DNA from: an uncultured Microbacteriaceae bacterium
GTDB taxonomy: Bacteria; Actinomycetota; Actinomycetes; Actinomycetales; Microbacteriaceae
Assembly: GCA_937896185.1 (NCBI GenBank)
Contig: CALBMG010000012.1
Span: 1-12,733 of the forward strand
DNA length: 12,733 bases
Direction of reading: 5' to 3'
Shown here piece after piece: positions 5,534-12,454 of the stretch. How positions within the stretch are numbered: position 1 is the stretch's first letter; each line of letters begins with the position of its first letter. Both the position numbers and the translations under genes were made by a program. The notes under the pieces were generated by a model. It did not search any database, had not been told where the DNA came from, and saw nothing but the letters and a program-made list of their open reading frames with translations.

Positions 5534-6340
5534 CTACTCAACGATCGGAATGGCTCCGGTCAGAGTCGCGAGTTCAGCTTCGAGTTCGGCCATCGCCTCA
5601 CCACCAGCCATGAGGTCAGTGACCTCCTCACGTGTGCGTTGCCCCTTGGCAAAATCGTCGGCCTTTTTGCCTCGGATTAGCACGGCAAAGTTATCGCCCA
5701 CAGTCAAGGCGTGTGAAACATTGTGGGTCACGAGGACCACTGCCACACCCTTGTTTCGGGCCTGCATGATTATGCGCAAAACATGCGAGGCTTCCTTGAC
5801 GCCCAAAGCCGCCGTGGGCTCGTCGAGGATAAGAACGTTGGCCCCAAAGTGCACAGCACGAGCGATAGCAGCAGCTTGGCGTTCACCACCCGAAAGCCCA
5901 CCAATGAGTCGGTCACCGTCAGTAACGCGGGTAATACCCAGCGACTGCATTTCTCGCACAGCGGTTTCGTTAGCGAGCTTCTTGTTGAAGCGCTTGAAAA
6001 TTCCCCAGCCCTTCGTAGGTTCAACACCCACAAAGAAGGAACGACCGATCGACATCAGGGGGAATGTGCCACCAAACTGGTGAACAGTCGCAATTCCGGC
6101 CTCGCTAGCGTCCTTGGGGCTGTTGAACACCACGGCTTTGCCGTTCAGTTCAACAGTTCCGGAGGTTGGCGCGTGAAATCCTGAGAGGATTTTGATCAGC
6201 GTCGACTTGCCGGCACCATTGTCACCAAGCAGGCAGAGAACCTTCCCCGGGTAAATGTCCAACGAGACATCGTCCAACGCGCGGTAACCCGTGAAATGTT
6301 TTGAGACACTCTTGAGGCTCAGGATAGGTGTTGCAGACAT
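5534..6340 (-). CDS. Sugar ABC transporter ATP-binding protein (single ABC domain, FrcA-like)
   Basis: A 268-residue cytoplasmic ATPase that powers the importer encoded just upstream. The nucleotide-binding motifs are complete: Walker A GDNGAGKST (about residues 38-46), Q-loop ATVHQ (about 84-88), signature LSGGERQ (about 149-155), Walker B VLILDEPTA with the catalytic glutamate, and H-loop LVTHN. It has one ABC domain, like FrcA-type carbohydrate ATPases, and unlike RbsA or XylG, which have two domains and about 500 residues, so it would work as a homodimer. The ATG overlaps the permease stop codon by one base (TAATG), a sign of coupled translation. It is the last gene of the five-gene minus-strand operon. 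The substrate cannot be read from this protein. Confidence 0.93.
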   Translation of the reverse strand: MSATPILSLKSVSKHFTGYRALDDVSLDIYPGKVLCLLGDNGAGKSTLIKILSGFHAPTSGTVELNGKAVVFNSPKDASEAGIATVHQFGGTFPLMSIGRSFFVGVEPTKGWGIFKRFNKKLANETAVREMQSLGITRVTDGDRLIGGLSGGERQAAAIARAVHFGANVLILDEPTAALGVKEASHVLRIIMQARNKGVAVVLVTHNVSHALTVGDNFAVLIRGKKADDFAKGQRTREEVTDLMAGGEAMAELEAELATLTGAIPIVE

Positions 6341-7389
6341 TACTTCTTCCCCTTCGACTTGGTGTCTCCACCGGTCAGCGCCATGCGGCGGAACGAGTTA
6401 TTTGCCAGTACTGCGATGAGCAGCAGGATGCCCAGGATGAGTGAAGCCCAGTCGGCGTTCCAGCCGGTGTAGTAGATGCCCTGGTTCACAATTGCGAACG
6501 TCAAGGTGCCGAGGATCACACCAATGGGTGAACCGTAACCGCCGGTCAGCAGCACACCACCGATAACGACAGCGATGATCGAGTTGAACACGAACGATTG
6601 ACCCATCGCGACCTGTGAACCGTTGTACAGGCAGGTCTGCAGCACGCCAACGAATGCTGCGGCAAATCCCGAACCAGCGAACAACGAAATACGCACCTTC
6701 TCGACGGGGATACCTGCGGCGCGAGCCGATACGACGTCGCCACCGATTGCATAAATCCAGTTACCCCAAGGGCTCTGGTACAAAACCCACCCAACCGCAA
6801 GGGCGATGATGACCCACCAAATAATTGCAGTTTCGAACTTGCCGTCGATCAGTTCGCCGAACAGGAACTTTGCCCAGGGGTCTGCTTGGAAGGACACTGC
6901 AGTCGAGCCGACCAGCAAACGCGTGAACCCGAGAGTCAAACCCACGACAGCGAAGTTTGTTGCAAGTGTCACAACAAAGGACGGAAGGTTGGTTCGAGTT
7001 ACCAGGATTCCGTTGATTACACCTACGCCGACGCCGAAACCGATAGCCAACAGGATTCCCACGATGGTGGGCAACCCGTAGTAACCGGACGAAATTGCGA
7101 GGACCATCGAGCTGCCCGCAAGAACTGAGCCAACAGAAAGGTCGAGGTCGCCTGCAATCATGACGAGTGCAACGAGAAGGGCGATGATTCCCAGTTCACT
7201 CGCAACGTTCAGCCACGATGCTGAACCACCCGGCGCAAGGAAGGGGGCGCCGCCAGCGACGGCAAAGAATGCGTAAACGGCGAGTGCACCAATGAGTGCG
7301 CCAAATTCAGGGCGGCGTGCAAAGCCAGTGATCGAGCCAGCCAACGTTTTCGTTGGGGCCGTTGTTGAGTTTGTGGTTGTGTGACTCAT
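6340..7389 (-). CDS. Sugar ABC transporter permease (ribose/fructose type, BPD_transp_2 family)
   Basis: A 349-residue inner-membrane protein with about eight or nine hydrophobic segments, forming a homodimeric channel for the importer. Family marks are AGDLDLSVGSVLAGSSM after the second helix, NGILVTRTNLPSFVVTLAT in the middle and the cytoplasmic coupling segment YAIGGDVVSARAAGIPVEKVR, which contacts the ATPase. These are features of RbsC/FrcC-type permeases. The N-terminal 25 residues are polar and Thr/Ser-rich. GAGGA lies six bases before the ATG at 7389. The gene is preceded by a long hairpin after the binding-protein gene and overlaps the ATPase gene by one base. Confidence 0.93.
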   Translation of the reverse strand: MSHTTTNSTTAPTKTLAGSITGFARRPEFGALIGALAVYAFFAVAGGAPFLAPGGSASWLNVASELGIIALLVALVMIAGDLDLSVGSVLAGSSMVLAISSGYYGLPTIVGILLAIGFGVGVGVINGILVTRTNLPSFVVTLATNFAVVGLTLGFTRLLVGSTAVSFQADPWAKFLFGELIDGKFETAIIWWVIIALAVGWVLYQSPWGNWIYAIGGDVVSARAAGIPVEKVRISLFAGSGFAAAFVGVLQTCLYNGSQVAMGQSFVFNSIIAVVIGGVLLTGGYGSPIGVILGTLTFAIVNQGIYYTGWNADWASLILGILLLIAVLANNSFRRMALTGGDTKSKGKK

Positions 7390-7409
7390 TGGTCGTCCTC
7401 TTGTTTAGG

Positions 7410-7440
7410 TGGTGGTCGGGCCCCAGGGGCCCGACCACCA
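7410..7440 (-). other. Perfect 15-bp intercistronic hairpin between binding-protein and permease genes
   Basis: TGGTGGTCGGGCCCC and its exact complement are separated by a single base, giving a very stable stem-loop 8 bases after the binding-protein stop codon. On the minus strand it is followed by ACCTAAACAAG, with no T-run, so it is not a classical terminator. In such operons a hairpin here usually protects the upstream mRNA from 3' exonucleases, or causes partial termination, and so lowers permease relative to binding protein. That role is inferred. Confidence 0.75.
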
Positions 7441-7448
7441 GTGTGCTA

Positions 7449-8477
7449 CTAGCGAACGCCTGCTGCTACACCAGCCGAAACAACGTCAACGTTGTCCTTG
7501 GTGACGAGCGAGGGTCCGGTCAGGAGGGGGCGCGATGCGGGCAAGATGCCGTACTGCGCGTACTGCCATGCTGCCGAGGTAGCGAGGTAGCCCTGCAGCC
7601 AAGGCTGCTGGTCAATTGCGAACAACTGAGTTCCCGCAGCAATGCGCTCAAGCTGGGTGTCCGACAGGTCGAAGGTACCCAGAGCCACCGTCTCGACAAC
7701 GCCAGCCTGTTCGATTGCAGCAGCAGCGCTGTCAGCATCCTGAACGCCGATAGTGATAACACCGTCGATGGTGGCGTCCTTGGTCAGCTGTGCCTTGATG
7801 GCGTTAGCAACAGCAGTGGGGTTACCGAAGTTTGACGAGGGCAGGGGCAGCTGCTCGGATGCGGATCCAACGCTTTCAGCGCCGTCCTTGACACCCTTGC
7901 ATCGTGCTTCCTGGTTTGCCGAACCGGGCACCGTGTTCACGCAGAGGATGTTCTTCGAACCTGCCTCGGCCATTGCCACACCACCGGCGACACCAGCGAG
8001 GTAGTCGTCCGAACCAATGTAGGTCAGCGCACCAGTTGCGTCGGCCTGCTCGAGTCCACCAGCGTTGTAGTGGATGACGGGGATCCCGGCCTCAACGGCA
8101 CGGATGATTGCGGGGTTTTCTGCATCAGGCACCCAGTCAGCAATAACAATTGCTTCTGCGCCAGCTGCGATGGCCGAGTCAACGAGCTTCCCAGCATCGG
8201 GGCCGAGGTTGTCGTAGTTCTGGGGTCCGAGCCAGGTTACGGAACCACCTGCAGCCTCAACGGCTGCACCGGCAGCTTCTGCACCGCGCTTAACTACCGA
8301 CCAGAACGGGTCGCTGGGCATGCCACCAATGACGTACACATCGATGCCGTCGGTGTTGCCCGTGGTTGCAGTCTCTTCAGGAGCTGCAGTGGTGGTGCTA
8401 CAACCAGTCAGCGACAGTGCTGCGATTGCAGTGGCGGCCATAAAAGTTGTGGCCTTGCCAAAGCGTGCGATCTTCAT
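7449..8477 (-). CDS. Sugar ABC transporter substrate-binding lipoprotein (Peripla_BP_4 type)
   Basis: A 342-residue exported lipoprotein that captures the substrate outside the membrane. The N terminus has positive charges (MKIARFGK), a hydrophobic stretch and a lipobox LTGC with the lipidated cysteine at about residue 26, then a Thr/Glu-rich linker. The mature part shows the two-lobed periplasmic-binding-protein pattern of RbsB-like proteins: VYVIGGMPSDPFWSVVKRGAE at the start, EAIVIADW, GIPVIHYNAG, YIGSDDYLAG and VNTVPGSANQEARCKG. The conserved GS(A/P)-x-QEARxxG element is typical of sugar binders of this class, including cyclic polyols and hexoses. GGAAG lies about five bases before the ATG. 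Hairpins flank the gene on both sides. The ligand is not known. Confidence 0.93.
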   Translation of the reverse strand: MKIARFGKATTFMAATAIAALSLTGCSTTTAAPEETATTGNTDGIDVYVIGGMPSDPFWSVVKRGAEAAGAAVEAAGGSVTWLGPQNYDNLGPDAGKLVDSAIAAGAEAIVIADWVPDAENPAIIRAVEAGIPVIHYNAGGLEQADATGALTYIGSDDYLAGVAGGVAMAEAGSKNILCVNTVPGSANQEARCKGVKDGAESVGSASEQLPLPSSNFGNPTAVANAIKAQLTKDATIDGVITIGVQDADSAAAAIEQAGVVETVALGTFDLSDTQLERIAAGTQLFAIDQQPWLQGYLATSAAWQYAQYGILPASRPLLTGPSLVTKDNVDVVSAGVAAGVR

Positions 8478-8504
8478 GCTTCTTCCTTTCGTAAAACGTG
8501 TTCA

Positions 8505-8545
8505 ACATCGATTTTTCGATGTGATTTCCGCATCGGAGGTCCGAT
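8505..8545 (-). other. Two inverted repeats in the leader of the binding-protein gene
   Basis: The 81-base gap between the TIM-barrel gene and the binding-protein gene holds ACATCGA-TTTT-TCGATGT (8505-8522), a 7-bp hairpin with a 4-base loop, and ATCGGA-GG-TCCGAT (8532-8545), a near-palindrome too tight to fold as a normal hairpin. The first could mark a processing or 5'-protecting structure, the second a protein site or internal promoter control. No convincing internal promoter was seen. Confidence 0.5.
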
Positions 8546-8558
8546 CCGAAGTATTGAG

Positions 8559-9563
8559 TTATTCCAGTCCCGCAAGTTTTTGCGCGGTGAACAAGGTTTC
8601 ACAGGCCATCTGCAAACCTTCTTCACGCCCAAGCGAAACGTCTTCATGCTCGATGACGACCCACATGTTCGGGTCGACTTCGTGAACGGCCTTGAGGAAC
8701 TCTGCCCAGTATTCTGCGTCGTGGCCTTTGCCCACAGCGACGAAATCCCAGGTTGAATTCTTGGGCCATTCGTTTACCCACTCGTCTCCGCCCAAGTTCA
8801 CACGAGGTTCGCTGGGGTCGAGACGGCGGAAGCTATTGTCGAGTACACCGTTCAGGCGCACCTGCTCGGGATTAATCCGGATGTCCTTTGCTGCGGTGTG
8901 GAAGACCAATTCCCCCAACTCGCGCATTACAGCAACCGGATCCATCTGTTGCCAGAACAAATGCGATGCATCGAGTTCAACGCCCACATGCGTAGCCTTG
9001 GTCCGCTCGACGAGTTCGCGAATCGACTGAACATTGAACACGACGTTTTGAGGGTGGAGCTCGAGCGCAACTTTTACATCGTTGTCGGCAGCGATTGCGT
9101 TGACTTCTGTCCAGTAGCGGGTTGCAACGTCCCATTGGTAGTCCAGGACATCGAGCGACGCAGAATTCCATGCGTTAACTATCCAGTTGGGGTATCGGGT
9201 ACCAGGTTCTCCGCCGGGCAGGCCCGACATCGTGACCAGTCTGTTTACGCCCAATCGCTGCGCAAGTCGGATCGACTTCACGACATCGCCGCCGTGCTTT
9301 TCCCCGATGGTGGGGTTGGGGTGCAGAGGGTTTCCGTTACAGTTCAGGCCAGCAATGTCGACACCTGTACCCTCAAACAGTCCCAAAAATTCATCACGAG
9401 CAACATCTGATTCGAGAATCTGGTCGTATGTGGGGATATGTTCGGCAGGCAGGAATCCGCCGGAGTTGATCTCAATTCCGGTGAAGCCGAGACTCTTAAC
9501 GGTTTCAATTGCCTCGGTCAGGGAGCGATCGTGCAAAATCGCGTTGTAGACGCCAAGTTTCAT
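8559..9563 (-). CDS. Sugar phosphate isomerase/epimerase-like TIM-barrel protein (AP endonuclease family 2 superfamily)
   Basis: A 334-residue cytoplasmic protein of the xylose-isomerase-like (AP2Ec) barrel. The first strand reads MKLGVYNAIL and the second GFTGIEINSGG. The metal site expected of the family can be traced: Glu168 in VALELHP, Asp198 and His201 in VELDASHLF, His222 in FHTAAKDI, and Glu305 in VVIEHED. Relatives include inosose dehydratase IolE, IolI/IolH-type isomerases, tagatose/psicose 3-epimerases and 3-keto-glycoside eliminases. The exact reaction is not readable. The ATG lies two bases after the oxidoreductase stop codon, with GAGGAG about ten bases upstream, so the two enzymes are made together and probably act in sequence, the dehydrogenase making a keto sugar for this enzyme to isomerise, epimerise or eliminate. 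Confidence 0.9.
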   Translation of the reverse strand: MKLGVYNAILHDRSLTEAIETVKSLGFTGIEINSGGFLPAEHIPTYDQILESDVARDEFLGLFEGTGVDIAGLNCNGNPLHPNPTIGEKHGGDVVKSIRLAQRLGVNRLVTMSGLPGGEPGTRYPNWIVNAWNSASLDVLDYQWDVATRYWTEVNAIAADNDVKVALELHPQNVVFNVQSIRELVERTKATHVGVELDASHLFWQQMDPVAVMRELGELVFHTAAKDIRINPEQVRLNGVLDNSFRRLDPSEPRVNLGGDEWVNEWPKNSTWDFVAVGKGHDAEYWAEFLKAVHEVDPNMWVVIEHEDVSLGREEGLQMACETLFTAQKLAGLE

Positions 9564-9565
9564 GA

Positions 9566-10777
9566 CTAGTTGACTCCTCTGACATAGGTGGGGTTGGATG
9601 CGGGCACCTGAACTTCGATGCCCTTGCCTTTGTAGGACTGCACCACGGATTCGATGATTTGCATGTTGTGAAGTCCGTCTTCAAACGTGGGGCAGTTCGG
9701 GATTGCCTCGGTCGCGGGGATTCCGGCGACCTCATTCAGGAACGCACGTGTCTGGAAGAAGAATTGATCGTTCTGGCCCACGTTGACGCCTGGTGCGTCG
9801 ACTGGCAGGCCACCAGCAATGTAGGGGTGAGAGGGTCCGACCTGGACGGTTCGGAATCCGCGTTGGCCGTATGGGCCGTCATTGAGCATCAGTTCAAATT
9901 CACCGTTACGAGTTTGATCGAATCGGGCGGCACCCTTTTCGCAGTAAACCTCAAACGCCAGTGACGTCGGGTGGCCTGCAGCTACACGGGAGACCTCAAT
10001 AGATCCAGTGCTGTGACCAAAGTCAATGGTGAAGGCTGCGTAGTCATCGTTCTCAACTGCGTCCATCTGGTCGCTGACAACTCCACCGGAATGACCCATG
10101 ACCGCACCCTGTGCAACAGGCCGTTCAGTGATGGATGTTGCAAAGCGCGCCCCTGAAACGTTTTTGATCGATTCACCTGCGATGAATTCAGTGACATACG
10201 AGATGTGGCTGCCGATGTCCGCCAAAGCGCCGGTACCCATACCGCCCTTGTATCGCCACGAGATGGGTGCGCTGGGGTCTGACGAGTAGTCAGCCCAGTA
10301 CTTACCGGATACGTGCAGCACCTTTCCCAACTGACCAGAGGCAATAATTTGCTGGACCGCTCCAATTGCTGGGTTGCGCAAAAATGTCAGACCAATACGC
10401 GCGACAGAACTGGAAGCGCTGGCGGAAGCGACCATGGCTTCAGCGTCTGAGATGGTGTCACTGAGGGGTTTCTCGCAAAGAACATGCTTTCCGGCATCCA
10501 ACAGCCCTTCGACAATTTCGCGGTGCAAGTGGTTTGCGACGACAACGCTGACAACATCAATGCTGGGATCCGAAGCGATTGCGCGCCAGTCCTGGTCCGT
10601 GCGCTCGTATCCGAAGCGATCCGCTGCAGCCTTGCCGAACGCAGGATTGACGTCGCCGATAGAAACCAGACGCAGTTTCGGAAGCACCGACTCGTACATG
10701 GTTGAGGCAATGTGATACGAGGCTGCGTGGGCCCTGCCGGCCATTCCTGCGCCAATGACTGCAACACCTATTGTCAT
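9566..10777 (-). CDS. Gfo/Idh/MocA-family NAD(P)-dependent sugar or polyol dehydrogenase
   Basis: A 403-residue cytoplasmic oxidoreductase. The N-terminal Rossmann fold has GAGMAGRAH (residues 9-17), then VSIGDVNP with Asp42 at the end of the second strand, DVVSVVVANHLHREI, and the catalytic motif CEKPL with Lys103. The C-terminal half shows GALADIGSHISY (Asp187, His191), the usual active-site pair. Family enzymes oxidise inositols, glucose or glycosides, often at C3. The start is the ATG at 10777, preceded by AAAGGAGAG; the open frame further upstream to 10861 runs through promoter and operator and is not coding. This is the first gene of the operon, directly under the palindrome at 10812-10825. 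Pairing with the downstream TIM barrel suggests a two-step conversion of the imported sugar. Confidence 0.92.
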   Translation of the reverse strand: MTIGVAVIGAGMAGRAHAASYHIASTMYESVLPKLRLVSIGDVNPAFGKAAADRFGYERTDQDWRAIASDPSIDVVSVVVANHLHREIVEGLLDAGKHVLCEKPLSDTISDAEAMVASASASSSVARIGLTFLRNPAIGAVQQIIASGQLGKVLHVSGKYWADYSSDPSAPISWRYKGGMGTGALADIGSHISYVTEFIAGESIKNVSGARFATSITERPVAQGAVMGHSGGVVSDQMDAVENDDYAAFTIDFGHSTGSIEVSRVAAGHPTSLAFEVYCEKGAARFDQTRNGEFELMLNDGPYGQRGFRTVQVGPSHPYIAGGLPVDAPGVNVGQNDQFFFQTRAFLNEVAGIPATEAIPNCPTFEDGLHNMQIIESVVQSYKGKGIEVQVPASNPTYVRGVN

Positions 10778-10811
10778 TCGGTTTCTCTCCTTTGAGCTAC
10801 AGCGCCGAGTT

Positions 10812-10825
10812 TTGGAGCGCTCCAA
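10812..10825. promoter_or_regulatory. LacI-family operator, perfect 14-bp palindrome TTGGAGCGCTCCAA
   Basis: The sequence equals its own reverse complement and has the central CG and the GAGCGCTC core typical of LacI-family operators in actinobacteria (compare CebR boxes, TGGGAGCGCTCCCA). It lies 34 bases upstream of the oxidoreductase ATG and covers the predicted start of transcription, where a bound repressor would block initiation. The divergent LacI-type gene is the natural ligand. A weaker copy of the core, AGCGCT in CAAAAGCGCTGAAT, is centred 47 bases away at 10865/10866. Confidence 0.8.
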
Positions 10826-10827
10826 GA

Positions 10828-10857
10828 AAATTAGCACAGTGATTTTTTCAAAATCAA
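10828..10857 (-). promoter_or_regulatory. Promoter of the sugar operon
   Basis: On the minus strand TTGATT (10852-10857) and TAATTT (10828-10833) are separated by 18 bases, and a TGC immediately before TAATTT gives an extended -10. Transcription would begin around 10821, inside the operator palindrome. A 6-bp inverted repeat GATTTT/AAAATC (10841-10855) lies in the spacer and -35. Confidence 0.6.
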
Positions 10858-10893
10858 CCAAAAGCGCTGAATGTTACTATGTCGTTACATTTG

Positions 10894-10920
10894 AACGATT
10901 AGCGCATTCGGTATCGTTAC
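10894..10920 (+). promoter_or_regulatory. Upstream region of the LacI gene: inverted repeat and leaderless-type -10 box
   Basis: TATCGT (10912-10917) is a TANNNT box ending seven bases before the ATG at 10925, close to leaderless spacing, and no Shine-Dalgarno sequence is seen. It is embedded in an inverted repeat AACGAT (10894-10899) / ATCGTT (10913-10918). The heptamer TCGTTAC also occurs at 10882-10888 and 10914-10920. These may serve autoregulation. TTGAAC (10891-10896) is a possible -35 but the spacer is only 15 bases. Confidence 0.4.
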
Positions 10921-10924
10921 AGCT

Positions 10925-11962
10925 ATGGAGCCCTCCACCCCCGCACAACGGTCAAGCCGACCCACAATTTACGACGTGGCACGCTTGGCTGGGGTCTCTA
11001 AATCGCTTGTCTCGCTGGTGATCAAAGGTGAATCATCGGTTAGCGACGCACGCCGCAAAGCTGTACTTGATGCGATCGCCGAGCTCGACTACAAACCCAG
11101 CCACTTCGCACAGCAACTTGCCCGGCAAAGCACACGCTCTATCGGCGTGCTAATCACGGACTACAAAAACCTTTCGTACATCAACGTACTCAAGGGGTTG
11201 CGTGAAATCTTTGACGACGCTGGCTACCAGGTCATCATCTCGGACCTGCACCGCAGTCCCAATTTCTCCGAAGACCCCGTCGACGCATTCACATCGATGC
11301 ACGTCGACGCAATAGTGTTCATCGCGGAACCCGGCGGGCTTAGGGTGCGCGGCATATCAGTCCCCACTGTCATGATCGGCGACCGTGAACGTACAGTTCC
11401 GGGAGCGGATATAGTTTTCAGCGATGACGCAGAGGGAACAAACCTTGTACTCAACCACCTAACGCAGTTGGGGCACTGCAACATCGCCCACTTGACAGGC
11501 GTCGGCGGTATTGCATCAAACCGTCGTAAGGCGTACGTGTCCAACATGATTGACCGCGGGCTGGAACACCATGTATTCGGGGCAAACCAACCCACAACCG
11601 AAATTGGTGGTTACATGGGCGCGAAAGAGATGCTGCAATCCGGCACAGAATTCACGGCAATTTACGCCGCCAATGACTACATGGCGGCAGGAGCAATCTC
11701 GGCTCTGGCAGAGGCAGGCAAACAGGTTCCTGGGGATATAAGCGTCGTCGGATACGACAACACCCCCATTTCGGCGGAATACATGCTGAAGTTGACAACC
11801 GTTGATGACATGGGCGGCGTGATCGGTCGTAATGCTGCAATGCGCATCCTCGAGAGACTCGGCGCAAAGGCGGGATCCACAGCATCCACGCCCCGCAAGA
11901 TTCTGTTGCAACCCAACCTCGTTATTCGGTCGTCAACATCCGCTCCGCCCACATCACAGTGA
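10925..11962 (+). CDS. LacI/GalR-family transcriptional repressor of the sugar operon
   Basis: A 345-residue DNA-binding regulator. The N-terminal helix-turn-helix reads TIYDVARLAGVSKSLVSLVI (residues 14-33), followed by the hinge helix DYKPSHFAQQLARQ with the minor-groove leucine at about residue 65. The remainder is a periplasmic-binding-protein-like sensor: SIGVLITDYKNLSYINVLKGL, VIISDLHRS, FSDDAEGTNLVLNHL, AIYAANDYMAAGAISAL and SVVGYDNTPIS. Family members release DNA, or bind it, on binding the sugar or a derived metabolite. It is divergent from the operon, and the palindrome between them is of LacI type, so local control is very likely. The recognition helix has SKSLVSL, where lac repressor has SYQTVSR, a variant common in actinobacterial members. 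The ATG appears leaderless. It converges on rplL. Confidence 0.93.
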   Translation: MEPSTPAQRSSRPTIYDVARLAGVSKSLVSLVIKGESSVSDARRKAVLDAIAELDYKPSHFAQQLARQSTRSIGVLITDYKNLSYINVLKGLREIFDDAGYQVIISDLHRSPNFSEDPVDAFTSMHVDAIVFIAEPGGLRVRGISVPTVMIGDRERTVPGADIVFSDDAEGTNLVLNHLTQLGHCNIAHLTGVGGIASNRRKAYVSNMIDRGLEHHVFGANQPTTEIGGYMGAKEMLQSGTEFTAIYAANDYMAAGAISALAEAGKQVPGDISVVGYDNTPISAEYMLKLTTVDDMGGVIGRNAAMRILERLGAKAGSTASTPRKILLQPNLVIRSSTSAPPTSQ

Positions 11963-11973
11963 TGGCATATCTC

Positions 11974-12014
11974 CAATAAAAACTGGGGCGCCACCCGAAG
12001 GTGACACCCCAGTT
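11974..12014 (-). terminator. Rho-independent terminator of the rplJ-rplL operon
   Basis: On the minus strand a 15-bp stem (11981-11995 with 12000-12014), with two G-T wobbles, closes a TTCG tetraloop and runs into a T-rich tract TTTTTATT. It begins 14 bases after the rplL stop codon. On the plus strand the hairpin is not followed by a T-run, so it is oriented for rplL. It may still act weakly for the convergent LacI gene. Confidence 0.92.
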
Positions 12015-12028
12015 CGAAGTAGAAAAGA

Positions 12029-12415
12029 CTACTTGAGGGTGACGGTTGCGCCAGCCTCGACGAGAAGAGCCTGAGCCTTCTCTGCAGCTTCCTTGTTGAC
12101 ACCTTCGAGAACGGTCGCGGGTGCGCCGTCAACGAGAGCCTTTGCTTCACCGAGGCCGAGGTTGGTGAGAACACGAACCTCCTTGATGACCTGGATCTTC
12201 TTGTCGCCAGCCGACTCGAGAACGACGTCGAACGAGTCCTTCTCTTCTTCAGCTTCAGCAGCAGCGCCGCCAGCAGCGGGTGCAGCAGCAACAGCAACGG
12301 GTGCAGCAGCGGTAACTTCGAAGGTCTCTTCGAATGCCTTGACGAACTCCGAGAGCTCGATGAGCGAGAGCTCCTTGAAGGCGTCGATCAGCTGGTCAGT
12401 GGTCAGCTTTGCCAT
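12029..12415 (-). CDS. rplL: 50S ribosomal protein L7/L12
   Basis: A 128-residue protein forming the mobile stalk of the large subunit that recruits translation GTPases. The N-terminal dimerisation domain ([20 protein letters not shown], about 3-22), an Ala/Gly/Pro-rich flexible hinge (about 36-55) and the C-terminal factor-binding domain with IQVIKEVR and [14 protein letters not shown] are all in place. Length is normal. AAGGAG lies seven bases upstream of the ATG at 12415. It follows rplJ with a 39-base gap, the usual order, and ends before a strong terminator. Confidence 0.98.
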   Translation of the reverse strand: MAKLTTDQLIDAFKELSLIELSEFVKAFEETFEVTAAAPVAVAAAPAAGGAAAEAEEEKDSFDVVLESAGDKKIQVIKEVRVLTNLGLGEAKALVDGAPATVLEGVNKEAAEKAQALLVEAGATVTLK

Positions 12416-12454
12416 GATATTTCTCCTTGTTATGGGTTGGTGTTTTTACCGCTA

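Noticed and set aside
10778..10861. N-terminal extension of the oxidoreductase in the same frame
   Set aside because: The stretch contains the promoter, operator and Shine-Dalgarno sequence. The ATG at 10777 gives the standard Rossmann-fold N terminus.
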